Shown: positions 14,750 through 23,323 of the stretch, in pieces
Layout: each line of letters opens with the position of its first letter
Position numbering within the stretch: the stretch's first letter is position 1
Origin: Pseudomonas mandelii
GTDB lineage: Bacteria; Pseudomonadota; Gammaproteobacteria; Pseudomonadales; Pseudomonadaceae
NCBI RefSeq assembly: GCF_006438925.1
Contig: NZ_RCZA01000023.1
Location: forward strand, 1 to 43,991
Direction of reading: 5' to 3'
Length of the DNA: 43,991 nucleotides
Made by a program: the position numbers and the translations under genes
Notes under the pieces: model-generated
What the model saw: the letters and a program-made list of their open reading frames with translations, nothing else
What the model was told of the DNA's origin: nothing
The model's database searches: none

Positions 14750-15976
14750 TCATGTTTGTATCGAATTGACATGCCGAGGTAAAGCGATAGAAATCAGGGC
14801 GGCCAGCGACACGAATGCGCTCGCAATCCACAAACACGCGCCCAGCCCATACACCTGATAAACCCAGCCGGAGAGTACCGTTCCTATCAGTCGTCCCATA
14901 GCATTCGACATGTAATAAAAACCCACATCCAGTGACACGCCGTCTTCCTTGGCGTAGGAGACGATCAGGTAGCTGTGCAATGAAGAGTTCACCGCGAATA
15001 GCACACCAAACACCATCAATCCGCCGAGCAGCACAACTTGTTGTGACAATCCGGTGTTCAGACCGAGAGCGATTGCCGCAGGCAAACCCGCCAATGCAAG
15101 GGCCCACATAAACGCCGCTCGACCATCCGGTACGTGCCCACGTTTCTTTCCGGTGATATTGGGTGCGAAGGACTGCACGATGCCGTAGCCAATCACCCAT
15201 GTTGCAAGGAAGCCGCCAACCTTCCAGAAATCCCAGCCGAACACGCTGCTCAGGTACACCGGCAGGGCCACCACAAACCAGACATCGCGGGCACCGAACA
15301 GGAACAACCGTGCAGCCGAGAGGATATTGATCGCCCGGCTCTTGGACAGGATCTCGCGAAACTTTGGTTTGGCTTTGGCTTTGCCCAAGTCCTTCTTCAA
15401 CAGGATCAAGCTGCTGATCCAGATCAGCGCCAGGATACCCGCCATGCTCAGCAACGCGCCTTTGAAGCCGATCAATGCCAGCAAGGCTCCGCCAAGAAAG
15501 AAGCCGACACCCTTGAGTGCGTTCTTCGAGCCGGTGAGGATCGCCACCCACTTGTAGAGCTTGCCCTGCTGCCCATCAGGAACCAAAAGCTTGATGGAGC
15601 TTTTGGCACTCATCTTGTTCAGGTCTTTGGCAATTCCTGACAGAGCCTGGGCCCCCATTACCCAAGGGATGGTCAGCCAGGCTACCGGAACCGTCAGCAT
15701 CAGCAGCGCCGCGACCTGGATACCCAGCCCGATGTTCATGGTTCGGTTCAGCCCCAGCCGGGCGCCGAGGTAGCCACCCACCAGGTTTGTGATCACGCCA
15801 AAAAGCTCGTAGAACAGAAACAACGCGGCGATTTGAAGTGGGCTGTAGCCTAACGCGTGAAAGTGGAGCACCACCAACATGCGCAACGCGCCATCGGTAA
15901 GTGTGAAGGCCCAGTAGTTACCCGTGACGAGCAGGTACTGCCGCACTTGCGGAGCGAGGGCTGACAACGCTTTCAT
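14750..15976 (-). CDS. arsJ: ArsJ, organoarsenical efflux MFS permease
   Basis: A 408-residue major-facilitator protein of ArsJ type, starting MKALSALAPQVRQYLLVTGN and with the conserved stretches YWAFTLTDGALRMLVVLHFH, GVITNLVGGYLGARLGLNRT and SGIAKDLNKMSAKSSIKLL. Twelve membrane segments are expected. In the known pathway the neighbouring GAPDH forms 1-arseno-3-phosphoglycerate from arsenate and glyceraldehyde 3-phosphate, and ArsJ exports it, giving arsenate resistance. The partner GAPDH gene is nine bases upstream on the same strand, exactly as in known arsJ loci. No arsR, arsB or arsC was found nearby, so the locus is incomplete here. Confidence 0.93.
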   Translation of the reverse strand: MKALSALAPQVRQYLLVTGNYWAFTLTDGALRMLVVLHFHALGYSPLQIAALFLFYELFGVITNLVGGYLGARLGLNRTMNIGLGIQVAALLMLTVPVAWLTIPWVMGAQALSGIAKDLNKMSAKSSIKLLVPDGQQGKLYKWVAILTGSKNALKGVGFFLGGALLALIGFKGALLSMAGILALIWISSLILLKKDLGKAKAKPKFREILSKSRAINILSAARLFLFGARDVWFVVALPVYLSSVFGWDFWKVGGFLATWVIGYGIVQSFAPNITGKKRGHVPDGRAAFMWALALAGLPAAIALGLNTGLSQQVVLLGGLMVFGVLFAVNSSLHSYLIVSYAKEDGVSLDVGFYYMSNAMGRLIGTVLSGWVYQVYGLGACLWIASAFVSLAALISIALPRHVNSIQT

Positions 15977-15985
15977 GACCGCTCC

Positions 15986-16990
15986 TTAGACTGCCAGACC
16001 GACCATTCTGGCCAGTTCGACGGTACGGTTGGCGTAGCCCCATTCGTTGTCGTACCAGGCATAGAGTTTGACTTGGCTGCCGTTGATGACCATGGTCGAC
16101 AGCGCATCGATGATCGATGAGCGAGGGTCGGTACGGTAGTCGATGGACACCAGCGGGCGCTCCTCGAAGCCGAGGATGTCTTTCAGCTCATGCTCGGAAG
16201 CGTCCTTAAGGAGTTGATTCACCTCTTCGACAGTGGTGGCCCGCTCGACCTCGAAGACACAGTCTGTCAGCGAAGCGTTCGCGAGCGGTACGCGTACGGC
16301 GTGACCATTCAGGCGCCCACGCAGCTCTGGGAAGATTTCGGCAATGGCGGTGGCCGAGCCGGTGCTCGTCGGAATCAAACTCATCCCGGATGCACGCGCA
16401 CGACGCAGATCCTTGTGCGGCTGATCGAGGATGCTTTGGGTGTTGGTCAGGTCGTGGATGGTGGTGATCGAGCCGTGACGAATGCCCAGCTTTTCGTGGA
16501 TCACTTTGACTACTGGAGCGAGGCAATTGGTGGTGCATGATGCCGCCGTGACGATGCGATGTTCAGCCGGTTTGAACAGCTGATGATTGACGCCCATGAC
16601 GATGTTGAGCGCGCCTTTTTCCTTCACCGGGGCGCTGACCACCACTCGCTTCACACCTTGGTCGAGGTAAGCCTGAAGTACCGCGACGGTCTTCATCTTA
16701 CCGCTGGCTTCAATCACCAGATCGCAGCCCGACCAATCGGTATCAGCAATCGCCTTGTTGGCCGTCACCTTGATTCGTTTGCCATCGATGACGATGCTGT
16801 CGCCCTCGGAGTCGGCCTGGTAATTCCAACGACCATGCACCGAGTCAAAGTTCAGCAGGTGTGCATGAGTCGCCGCATCCCCTGCTGGATCATTGATCTG
16901 CACGAATTCGAACTCTGGCCAGCTCCAGGCTGCTCGCAGAGCGAGGCGACCGATCCGACCAAAACCATTGATGCCAACTTTGATTGTCAT
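15986..16990 (-). CDS. gapdh: Glyceraldehyde-3-phosphate dehydrogenase of the ArsJ pathway
   Basis: A 334-residue phosphorylating GAPDH. The NAD-binding start MTIKVGINGFGRIGRLALRA is at ATG 16990; the longer frame from 17083 has no family similarity before this Met. The catalytic Cys is in AASCTTNCLAP, the general-base His in SITTIHDLT, and the C-terminal YDNEWGYANR is typical. The substitution NDP after strand 2 (QINDPAGDAATHAHLL) and close linkage to arsJ indicate the dedicated copy that accepts arsenate instead of phosphate rather than a glycolytic enzyme. The unstable product 1-arseno-3-phosphoglycerate is then expelled by ArsJ. Confidence 0.92.
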   Translation of the reverse strand: MTIKVGINGFGRIGRLALRAAWSWPEFEFVQINDPAGDAATHAHLLNFDSVHGRWNYQADSEGDSIVIDGKRIKVTANKAIADTDWSGCDLVIEASGKMKTVAVLQAYLDQGVKRVVVSAPVKEKGALNIVMGVNHQLFKPAEHRIVTAASCTTNCLAPVVKVIHEKLGIRHGSITTIHDLTNTQSILDQPHKDLRRARASGMSLIPTSTGSATAIAEIFPELRGRLNGHAVRVPLANASLTDCVFEVERATTVEEVNQLLKDASEHELKDILGFEERPLVSIDYRTDPRSSIIDALSTMVINGSQVKLYAWYDNEWGYANRTVELARMVGLAV

Positions 16991-17225
16991 GTTGTTGTGC
17001 TCTGTATCTGTTGTCAGTGGGAGTTCGACTGGGTGTCGAACTGGCCAATGTACTCGATATGGGCAGGATGCTGAATGCCACACCGCTTTCGATCAACAGC
17101 TGAGCGGCAACCAAACCCATTTGGCGATTGAACTGTGCCAGGGGCAGTACGTGCTTCCACCGACCTCACTTGTGGATTCCGAGGGGCGCAAGCCGATGAG
17201 GGAACTCTCATCAGCGTAGTGAAGT

Positions 17226-17926
17226 TCAAGTCTGATCAACGCGGGTTAGTTCAACGCTATCGCGATACTCCGGCACCGACACCGACCAGCCTAATTCCAG
17301 GCTGATACGTCGACGCAGCACATCCGACGCATTGGGTTCTCCGTGTACCACATAGGTGTGTTTCGGCGGCCGCTTGAACCCGCGCAACCACTGAATGATT
17401 TCATCGGCATCAGCGTGTGCGGACAAGGTTTCCATCGGCACCACTTCGGCCCGAATCGGCACGTCTTTACCGTGGATACGCACCGATGGGGCACCGGCGA
17501 TAATCTGCGCACCACGAGTGCCTCCTGCCTGGAAGCCCGGTACCAGCAGTGTATTCAAAGGATTGGGCGCCAGCGCTTTGAGGTGATGAAGCACCCGTCC
17601 GCCAGTCGCCATCCCGCTGGCGGCGATGATCACCGCCGGGGTACGTTGCTGATCCAGCTCGATTGAGTCTCGGGTCGAACGCACAAAGTGCGTGCCCTGG
17701 CACATGCCTTCGCATTCCTCCAGCGACAACCAGTGTTCACTGCGAAAGCGCTGGTACAGGCGCGTGACATCTGTCGCCATGGGGCTGTTGAGGTAGATCG
17801 GCAAGTCGGGAATGGCCCCTTTTTGTTTCAGCCGATACAAGTGATACATCAACAACTGCGCGCGCCCTACCGCGAATGAAGGCACCAGGATAATGCCATG
17901 GCGTAGCGCGGTGCGGGTGATGGAGA
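17226..17926 (-). pseudogene. Metallo-beta-lactamase/beta-CASP nuclease, 5'-truncated
   Basis: The frame encodes the C-terminal half of an MBL-fold RNA-exonuclease-like protein: GIILVPSFAVGRAQLLMYHL, YLNSPMATDVTRLYQRF, AVIIAASGMATGGRVLHHL and the RMMBL part with LSAHADADEIIQWL and TYVVHGEP. Homology begins at about 17926 (ITRTALRHG), and a stop lies in frame just before it. The N-terminal metallo-beta-lactamase domain with HxHxDH is therefore missing. An ATG at 17885 could start a 219-residue product, but without the metal site it would not be a nuclease. Probably a deletion relic at the edge of the arsenic locus. Confidence 0.8.
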
Positions 17927-18133
17927 GTTATCCAAATGAGTGGGGAATTAGCTGGCGATCAGGTTGGCACCCCAAGCGGTTTTCATGCCATGCAGTGCAT
18001 TGGGGGTTCCATCGACGGTGTAGGTGCTACTGCCCTCGGCGATGGGAAAGATCCAAACCATCCGATTTAGAAACCCAAAACCACTCAGCTTTCGTGGACT
18101 GAGCAGTCTTGGGGCTGTCTTGCGACAACTCGT

Positions 18134-19465
18134 TCAGGGCTGTGCTTCTAACTCACGGGCACACCCCTTGTGCAATTCGGCCGCTAGCTTCTCTTCGTCC
18201 AGCGCCCCTTCCCACTTGGCAATGAACAGGGTGGCGACACCGTTGCCGATGACATTGATCAACGCCCCGCCCTCGGAAATAAACCGGTAGACCCCAAGCA
18301 CCAGCACCAGCCCCGCCGCCGGAATCACATCCAGGCTGCCGAGGGTCGCCGCGAGGGTAATGAATGCACCGCCGGTGACACTGGCCGCGCCTTTGGAGGT
18401 CAGCAGCAGAATCAACAACAAGGTGACCTGGTGCCACAGGTCGAGGGGGATATCCAGCGCCTGCGCGATGAAAATCGCCAGTACCGTCATGTTGATGCAG
18501 CTGCCATCGAGGTTGAAACAGTAACCCGAAGGCACCACCAGCCCCACCACCGACTTCTCGCATCCCAGGCGCTCAAGCTTGCCCATCAACCGAGGCAAAG
18601 CCGACTCCGAAGATGAGGTACCCAATACCAGAAACAGCTCATCGCGGATGTACTTGAGAAACTGCCACAGGCTGAAACCGGCCAGGCGCGCGACCAGGTT
18701 GAGAATCACGAACACAAAAAACAGCGCCGTGACGTAGTAGCAAATCAGCAAGTTGCCATACGCCCCCAACGAGCCCACGCCGTACTTGCCGATGGTAAAG
18801 GCCATGCCCCCGAAGGCCCCGAGCGGCGAGACATACATTACGATCTTGACCATCCGGAAAAACGCCTGGGCCACCAGGTCGATCAAGTTCAGCAACGGTT
18901 TGCCGGCGGCACCGAGCATCTGCAAGGCGAAGGCAAACAGGATGGAAATGAACAGCACCTGAAGGATATCGCCCTCGGCAAAGGCGCCAAACACGGTACT
19001 GGGCACGATATGGGTGAGAAAACCCACCACACTCTGTTCATGGGCCAGCTTGCTGTAACTGTCGATGGCATGGCCGTCGAGGGTCGCCGGGTTGATGTGC
19101 ATCCCCGTACCCGGCTGCATCAGGTTGACCCCGACCAGCCCGATCACCAGCGCCAGAGTAGTCAGCACTTCGAAGTACAGCAGCGACTTGAAGCCGACCC
19201 GGCCGATGCGCTTGAGGCTCTGCATACTGGCAATGCCACTGACCACGGTGCAGAAGATGATCGGGGCAATCAGCATCTTGATCAGCTTGATGAACGTATC
19301 GCCCAGAGGCTTCATTTCCTCGCCGAGGCTGGGGTAGAAATGGCCGAAGATGATGCCCAGCACAATCGCCAGTAGCACCTGCACATACAGATGGCGGAAC
19401 ACGCGGCGCAGTCGAGATTGGCTCGGTGGTTTTTCGGCAATCGAGGGTGTAATTGTTGTTGTCAT
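18134..19465 (-). CDS. dctA: DctA-like C4-dicarboxylate:cation symporter with altered binding site
   Basis: A 443-residue member of the DAACS family, close to DctA in length and in blocks LGIIFGHFYPSLGEEMKPLG, DTFIKLIKMLIAPIIFCTVV, GAFAEGDILQVL and LVLGTSSSESALPRL (hairpin 1). The NLDG turn is in PSGYCFNLDGSCINM. In the last membrane helix DctA usually has SEARALTNLVGN; here it is SEGGALINVIGN, so the Arg that pairs with the substrate carboxylate in this family is Gly. Transport of a changed substrate is likely. It lies at the 3' end of a minus-strand set with a D-2-hydroxyacid dehydrogenase, VOC protein, HMG-CoA-lyase-like enzyme and CoA-transferase. Confidence 0.85.
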   Translation of the reverse strand: MTTTITPSIAEKPPSQSRLRRVFRHLYVQVLLAIVLGIIFGHFYPSLGEEMKPLGDTFIKLIKMLIAPIIFCTVVSGIASMQSLKRIGRVGFKSLLYFEVLTTLALVIGLVGVNLMQPGTGMHINPATLDGHAIDSYSKLAHEQSVVGFLTHIVPSTVFGAFAEGDILQVLFISILFAFALQMLGAAGKPLLNLIDLVAQAFFRMVKIVMYVSPLGAFGGMAFTIGKYGVGSLGAYGNLLICYYVTALFFVFVILNLVARLAGFSLWQFLKYIRDELFLVLGTSSSESALPRLMGKLERLGCEKSVVGLVVPSGYCFNLDGSCINMTVLAIFIAQALDIPLDLWHQVTLLLILLLTSKGAASVTGGAFITLAATLGSLDVIPAAGLVLVLGVYRFISEGGALINVIGNGVATLFIAKWEGALDEEKLAAELHKGCARELEAQP

Positions 19466-19561
19466 GATGGTTTCCTCGCAGGCGTGATGCGTTTCCCCAG
19501 GCAGCCGATCGCCCTACCGGTGCGCGATCGATCGCCAGGGAAAGATTGTTCAGGGGGATGG

Positions 19562-19702
19562 TTACTTCCGGATGTACTCGGAAATCTCGATCAGGTTGAG
19601 ATCGGGATCACGCAGGTACACCGAGCGAATGGGCCCCGGGGGAAACGCGGCAATGAACAACGAGACAAGCTGACGGACCGGTTTGATTGTTATTGTTTTC
19701 AT
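19562..19702 (-). pseudogene. VOC (glyoxalase) C-terminal remnant, 46 codons
   Basis: A short frame from ATG 19702 to TAA 19562. Its last 26 codons read PPGPIRSVYLRDPDLNLIEI then SEYIRK, matching the end of the VOC gene at 20672-21067 (GPIRSVYVRDPDLNLIEISE). The first 20 codons are unrelated. DNA differences from that gene show the copy is not recent. The Glu of the last strand is kept, but a lone quarter-domain cannot fold as a VOC enzyme. It is a relic of a second VOC gene between dctA and the dehydrogenase. Confidence 0.7.
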
Positions 19703-19733
19703 GAGTGGACCTTCTTGTTGGGTGCTGAAGCAT

Positions 19734-20675
19734 TTACGACACGACGTTGATCAAGTTCCCCGAGTGGTAGCCCTGCAGGTTGCCAAGGATGCCGTCGGCC
19801 AGCCGTTGCAGGCTGCTCTGGCTGGCCCAGGCCACATGGGGAGTGACGATCAGGTTGGCATGGCGGCTGTTGAGTAAGGGGTGGTCGGCCGGAGGTGGTT
19901 CCTGGCACAACACATCGAGCGCCGCGCCACCGAGGTGGCCGCTGTCCAGTGCATCGAGCACTGCGGCCTCATCTACCAACGGTCCGCGAGCGGTATTGAT
20001 CAGCAAGGCGCCGGGTTTCATCTGTGCCAGTTCCGGGGCCCCGATCAGGTGTCGGGTATGCTCGGTCAGCGGACAGTGCAGAGAAATCACGTCGCTTTGC
20101 GCCAACACCGTTTCAAAGGCCTGGTAACCCTTGCGCACCGGGACCACGCCACGGTGTTCGGCAAAGAGCAACTGCATGCCCAGGGCGCTCGCCAGACGCG
20201 CCGTGGCCAGGCCGATACCGCCCCGGCCGACGATGCCCAGCACGCTGCCCTGAACATCCTGAATCGGCGTGCGATGCACGCAAAAATGCTGTGAGTCCGG
20301 CCAGTCCCGCAGCGCGGCAGCCTGATAGACGAACAACTGTCGACGCAGGGCGAAGATTGACGCGATCACCGACTCGGCGACGCTTTGCGCCGAGTAGGCC
20401 GGGACGTTACACACCGTCAGGGCAAAATCGCGGCAGGCCGCCAGATCGATGCAGTCGTAACCGGTGGCGGCAACGCAGATGAATCGCAGGTTCGGCAGTT
20501 GCTCAAGTTCGGCCCGGCCAATGCGTACCTTGTTGGTGATCACGGCATCGGCATCCCGGGCGGCGTCCACCACTTGGTCCGGCGTCGTGTCGGGGCGGTC
20601 CTGCCAGTCCGTGACCCAGGCCGGGCGAGCAATGCTCACGGGCAGGCTGTCGCTGTCGAGAAACACTACGTTCAT
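19734..20675 (-). CDS. D-2-hydroxyacid dehydrogenase (NAD-dependent)
   Basis: A 313-residue member of the D-isomer-specific 2-hydroxyacid dehydrogenase family. The substrate-domain segment FICVAATGYDCIDL is typical. The Rossmann motif is VLGIVGRGGIGLATARLA. The catalytic residues are visible: Arg in LINTARGPLVDE, Glu in DVLCQEPP and His in VTPHVAWAS. It would interconvert a 2-oxo acid and a D-2-hydroxy acid. The start at 20675 overlaps the stop of the upstream VOC gene by four bases (ATGA), so translation is coupled. The neighbourhood points to a branched or dicarboxylic 2-hydroxy acid. Confidence 0.92.
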   Translation of the reverse strand: MNVVFLDSDSLPVSIARPAWVTDWQDRPDTTPDQVVDAARDADAVITNKVRIGRAELEQLPNLRFICVAATGYDCIDLAACRDFALTVCNVPAYSAQSVAESVIASIFALRRQLFVYQAAALRDWPDSQHFCVHRTPIQDVQGSVLGIVGRGGIGLATARLASALGMQLLFAEHRGVVPVRKGYQAFETVLAQSDVISLHCPLTEHTRHLIGAPELAQMKPGALLINTARGPLVDEAAVLDALDSGHLGGAALDVLCQEPPPADHPLLNSRHANLIVTPHVAWASQSSLQRLADGILGNLQGYHSGNLINVVS

Positions 20676-21067
20676 GCTGCACGCTCCGGCAGGACGGGTT
20701 CGGAAATCTCGATCAGGTTCAGGTCCGGATCACGTACATACACCGAACGGATCGGCCCGGCTGCACCGGTGCGCAACACCGGGCCTTCGATGATTGGCCA
20801 GTCGGCACGGGCCAGGTGGGCAATCACTTGATCCAGGGGGAACGAGGCGATAAAGCACAGGTCCAGCGCTCCCGGCACCGGTAAGTGCGCCTTGGGTTCG
20901 AACTCGTGGCCACGCACGTGCAGGTTGATTTTCTGCTGACCGAAAGCGAACGCCTTGCGCCCACCGGCGAAGGTTTGTACCTGCATGCCCATGACCCGCA
21001 CGTAAAAATCCTCGGCAGCCACAGGGTCGATGGTGGTCAGCACCAAATGGTCGAGATGATTGATCAT
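20672..21067 (-). CDS. VOC-family (glyoxalase/dioxygenase fold) protein
   Basis: A 131-residue single-module VOC protein: INHLDHLVLTTIDPVAAEDF with the first metal His, YVRVMGMQV, then FGQQKINLHV, LDLCFIAS, and VRDPDLNLIEISEP with the metal Glu. The fold provides metal sites for isomerases, epimerases, lyases and dioxygenases. Two such modules pair as a dimer. It overlaps its neighbours by four bases at both ends (20672-20675 and 21064-21067), the mark of a compact operon. The family often includes epimerases for CoA thioesters, so a role on a CoA-bound intermediate next to the CoA-transferase and lyase is possible but inferred. Confidence 0.85.
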   Translation of the reverse strand: MINHLDHLVLTTIDPVAAEDFYVRVMGMQVQTFAGGRKAFAFGQQKINLHVRGHEFEPKAHLPVPGALDLCFIASFPLDQVIAHLARADWPIIEGPVLRTGAAGPIRSVYVRDPDLNLIEISEPVLPERAA

Positions 21068-22032
21068 GGGTGCAGCGCCTGGGTGCGGGCCGACGGCACC
21101 TGTTTTTCCAGGCTGGCGACATGGGCGGGTATCGGGTGCAGGTCCAGGCGTTTACCGGCCTTGAGGATCTGGCTGGGAATCTCGTGGCCGATCAGACCCG
21201 GCAACTGCGCGGCGACCGCCAGCACTCGATCCAGATCAACCCCGGTGTTGAAACCCATCAACTGCAGCATGTGCAACAGGTCTTCGGTGCACACATTGCC
21301 GCTGGCCCCCGGCGCATAAGGGCAACCGCCCAGGCCGCCAAGAGACGAATCGAAACGATCGACCCCGGCCTCGATGGCCGCCAGCGCATTGGCCAGGGCC
21401 ATGCCGCGGGTATTGTGGAAATGCAGGGTCAGTTGCAGCGCCGGAAAACGCTCACGGACTGCCCGGGACAGCGCCTCGACCTGGCTCGGGTACGCCATGC
21501 CAGTGGTGTCGCACAGCGTCACGCCGCGAGCACCCAGGCCGGCAAAGCGCTCGACCCAGTGCAACACCTCCCCCACCGGCACATCGCCCTGCATCGGGCA
21601 ACCGAACACCGTCGACAACGACACATTGATCGCCACCGGCCCCTGACCGATGACGCTGACCACTTCGCTGAGCTGGGCAAACGACTGCTCGCGGCTCATC
21701 CGCAGATTGGAACGGTTGTGCGGTTCGCTGACCGACATCACCAGGTTGGCTTCGTCGATGTTGCACGCCAGCGCCCGTTCGGCGCCGCGCACATTAGGCA
21801 CCAGCACGGTGTATTCCCCCGCCGGGTTGCGCCGGATGCCCTGCATCACCGCCTCGGCGTCCCGCAGCGCAGTAATGGCCTTGGGCGATGTGAACGAGGT
21901 GACCTCGATCTTGGCGAAACCACATTGGCTGAGGGCGTCGATCATGGCGATCTTGTCGACGGTTTCGATAAAACGCGCTTCATTCTGGAAACCGTCACGG
22001 GTGGCGACCTCCTGCAAGAAAAGACGTTGCAT
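21064..22032 (-). CDS. Hydroxymethylglutaryl-CoA-lyase-family enzyme
   Basis: A 322-residue DRE-TIM-type lyase of the HMG-CoA lyase family. VATRDGFQNEA supplies the catalytic Arg-Asp pair, VTSFTSPKAI is the usual strand, LHFHNTRGMALAN gives the metal histidines, and GGCPYAPGASGNVCTEDLL holds the mobile-loop Cys. MQRLF at 22032 was chosen because GGAG lies eight bases before it; ATG 22038 is also possible. The family contains HMG-CoA lyase and (R)-citramalyl-CoA lyase, both giving acetyl-CoA plus an oxo acid. The CaiB CoA-transferase upstream would make the CoA ester, so citramalate or 3-hydroxy-3-methylglutarate are candidates. Confidence 0.9.
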   Translation of the reverse strand: MQRLFLQEVATRDGFQNEARFIETVDKIAMIDALSQCGFAKIEVTSFTSPKAITALRDAEAVMQGIRRNPAGEYTVLVPNVRGAERALACNIDEANLVMSVSEPHNRSNLRMSREQSFAQLSEVVSVIGQGPVAINVSLSTVFGCPMQGDVPVGEVLHWVERFAGLGARGVTLCDTTGMAYPSQVEALSRAVRERFPALQLTLHFHNTRGMALANALAAIEAGVDRFDSSLGGLGGCPYAPGASGNVCTEDLLHMLQLMGFNTGVDLDRVLAVAAQLPGLIGHEIPSQILKAGKRLDLHPIPAHVASLEKQVPSARTQALHP

Positions 22033-22046
22033 GTTCATTCTCCGGT

Positions 22047-23237
22047 TCAAATGATGCCGCGTTGGCGCCAGTCGGCTTGCTGCGCAGCATCGATACCGAG
22101 CTCACCAAGAATCTCGGCGGTATGCTGGCCAAGGGTCGGCGCCGAGCGACTCACGCTGCCAGGCGTGGTGCCAAGCTTGGGGACGATGCCGGGCAAGGTC
22201 ACGGGCGTGCCATCGTCCAACAGGCTGTCGAGCAACATGTCGCGCGCTCGGTAATGCGGGTCCTGGGCAATGTCGGCGGCGTTGTAAATCTTGCCGGCCG
22301 GAATGCGCGCCTCGGTCAGGATCGACAAGACTTCGTCGAGGCTCAGCCGCGCGGTCCATTCAGAGATGGCGGCATCGATGCGTTCAACCTGCAACACTCG
22401 GCCGTGGTTCTGCGCAAGATCGGGATCGGCCCCCAGATCACGGCGACCAATCACTTCCATCAGGCGCTGATAGATGCTGTCGCCATTGCCGGCGATCAAG
22501 GCAAAACCACCGTCACGGCAGCGATAGGCATTGGTCGGCGCGATCCCCGGCAAACTGCTGCCGGCGGGCTCTCGAACGACGTTGAACACCGAGTATTCGG
22601 GCAGCAAGCTTTCCATCATGTTGAACACCGACTCGTACAGCGCCACGTCGATCTGCTGGCCGTCTCCACCGTTTTGCTCGCGATGACGCAGGGCAAGCAA
22701 AATGCCGATCACACCGTGCAAGGCCGATAACGAGTCGCCAATGGAAACGCCCACCCTGACCGGCGTGCGCCCTGGCTCGCCGGAAAGATGCCGCAGCCCG
22801 CCCATCGCTTCACCGATCACGCCAAATCCGGGACGGTCACGGTAGGGCCCGGTCTGGCCGTAGCCGGAGACCCGGAGCATGATCAGTTTTGGATTCAGGG
22901 CGTGCAGCGTGTCCCAGCCGAGCTCCCAGCTTTCCAGGGTCCCTGGGCGAAAATTCTCGATCAGCACATCCGCGTCGGCCAGCAACTGGCGTACGACCTG
23001 CTGGGCTTCACTCTGGCGTAAATCGAGGGTTAGCGAGCGTTTGTTACGAGATTGCGCGGCCCACCAGACGGAAGTACCGTCGTGCAGCAAGCGCCATTTG
23101 CGCAATGGGTCACCGGTGACCGGCGGTTCGATCTTGATCACGTCGGCGCCAAATTCACCGAGCATTTTCGCCGCAAATGGCCCGGCAATCAGTTGACCGA
23201 GCTCCACGACCTTGACACCTTGCAGAGGTAACCTCAT
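22047..23237 (-). CDS. CaiB/BaiF family CoA-transferase 1
   Basis: A 396-residue family III CoA-transferase. MRLPLQGVKVVELGQLIAGP is the standard start, so ATG 23237 was chosen over the longer frame. FGADVIKIEPPVTGDPLR, RNKRSLTLDLR, DVLIENFRPGTLESWELG and SGYGQTGPYRDRPGFGVIGE are the classic blocks, and the nucleophilic Asp is the one in GVSIGDSLSAL. It would move CoA from a donor such as succinyl-CoA to a carboxylic acid. It heads the minus-strand operon with the lyase (14-base gap) and is divergent from a LysR gene, whose likely operators lie in between. Confidence 0.92.
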   Translation of the reverse strand: MRLPLQGVKVVELGQLIAGPFAAKMLGEFGADVIKIEPPVTGDPLRKWRLLHDGTSVWWAAQSRNKRSLTLDLRQSEAQQVVRQLLADADVLIENFRPGTLESWELGWDTLHALNPKLIMLRVSGYGQTGPYRDRPGFGVIGEAMGGLRHLSGEPGRTPVRVGVSIGDSLSALHGVIGILLALRHREQNGGDGQQIDVALYESVFNMMESLLPEYSVFNVVREPAGSSLPGIAPTNAYRCRDGGFALIAGNGDSIYQRLMEVIGRRDLGADPDLAQNHGRVLQVERIDAAISEWTARLSLDEVLSILTEARIPAGKIYNAADIAQDPHYRARDMLLDSLLDDGTPVTLPGIVPKLGTTPGSVSRSAPTLGQHTAEILGELGIDAAQQADWRQRGII

Positions 23238-23295
23238 GACGTTTCCCGTTCTTGTTGAGTACTTGTGGCATGGATCATCGACACAAATTCGGCAG

Positions 23296-23308
23296 ATGAA
23301 AATTTCAT
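23296..23308. promoter_or_regulatory. Palindrome ATGAAA-A-TTTCAT between CoA-transferase and LysR genes
   Basis: Six-base perfect arms around one base, lying between divergent genes 22047-23237 and 23355-24257. With the second palindrome at 23324-23338 it probably serves the LysR protein, but part of it could overlap a promoter. Confidence 0.5.
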
Positions 23309-23323
23309 ATTTCGCCACTACTC

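Noticed and set aside
14400..15551. 383-codon minus-strand frame
   Set aside because: It is an out-of-frame shadow of arsJ and of the nhaA relic; composition is not protein-like and arsJ explains the strand.
16994..17225. Minus-strand frame reading LAQFNRQMGLVAAQLLIESG upstream of the GAPDH gene
   Set aside because: It looks somewhat protein-like, but it has a stop before it, runs on into the GAPDH gene in another frame and matches no family I can name.
17948..18133. Minus-strand frame ending TPNALHGMKTAWGANLIAS, possibly a gene tail
   Set aside because: Could be the end of a deleted gene, but a second overlapping frame looks equally plausible and no family is recognised.
21070..22254. 394-codon plus-strand frame opposite the HMG-CoA-lyase-like gene
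   Set aside because: It is an antisense shadow of the lyase and the end of the CoA-transferase, with Arg/His/Gln-rich composition.
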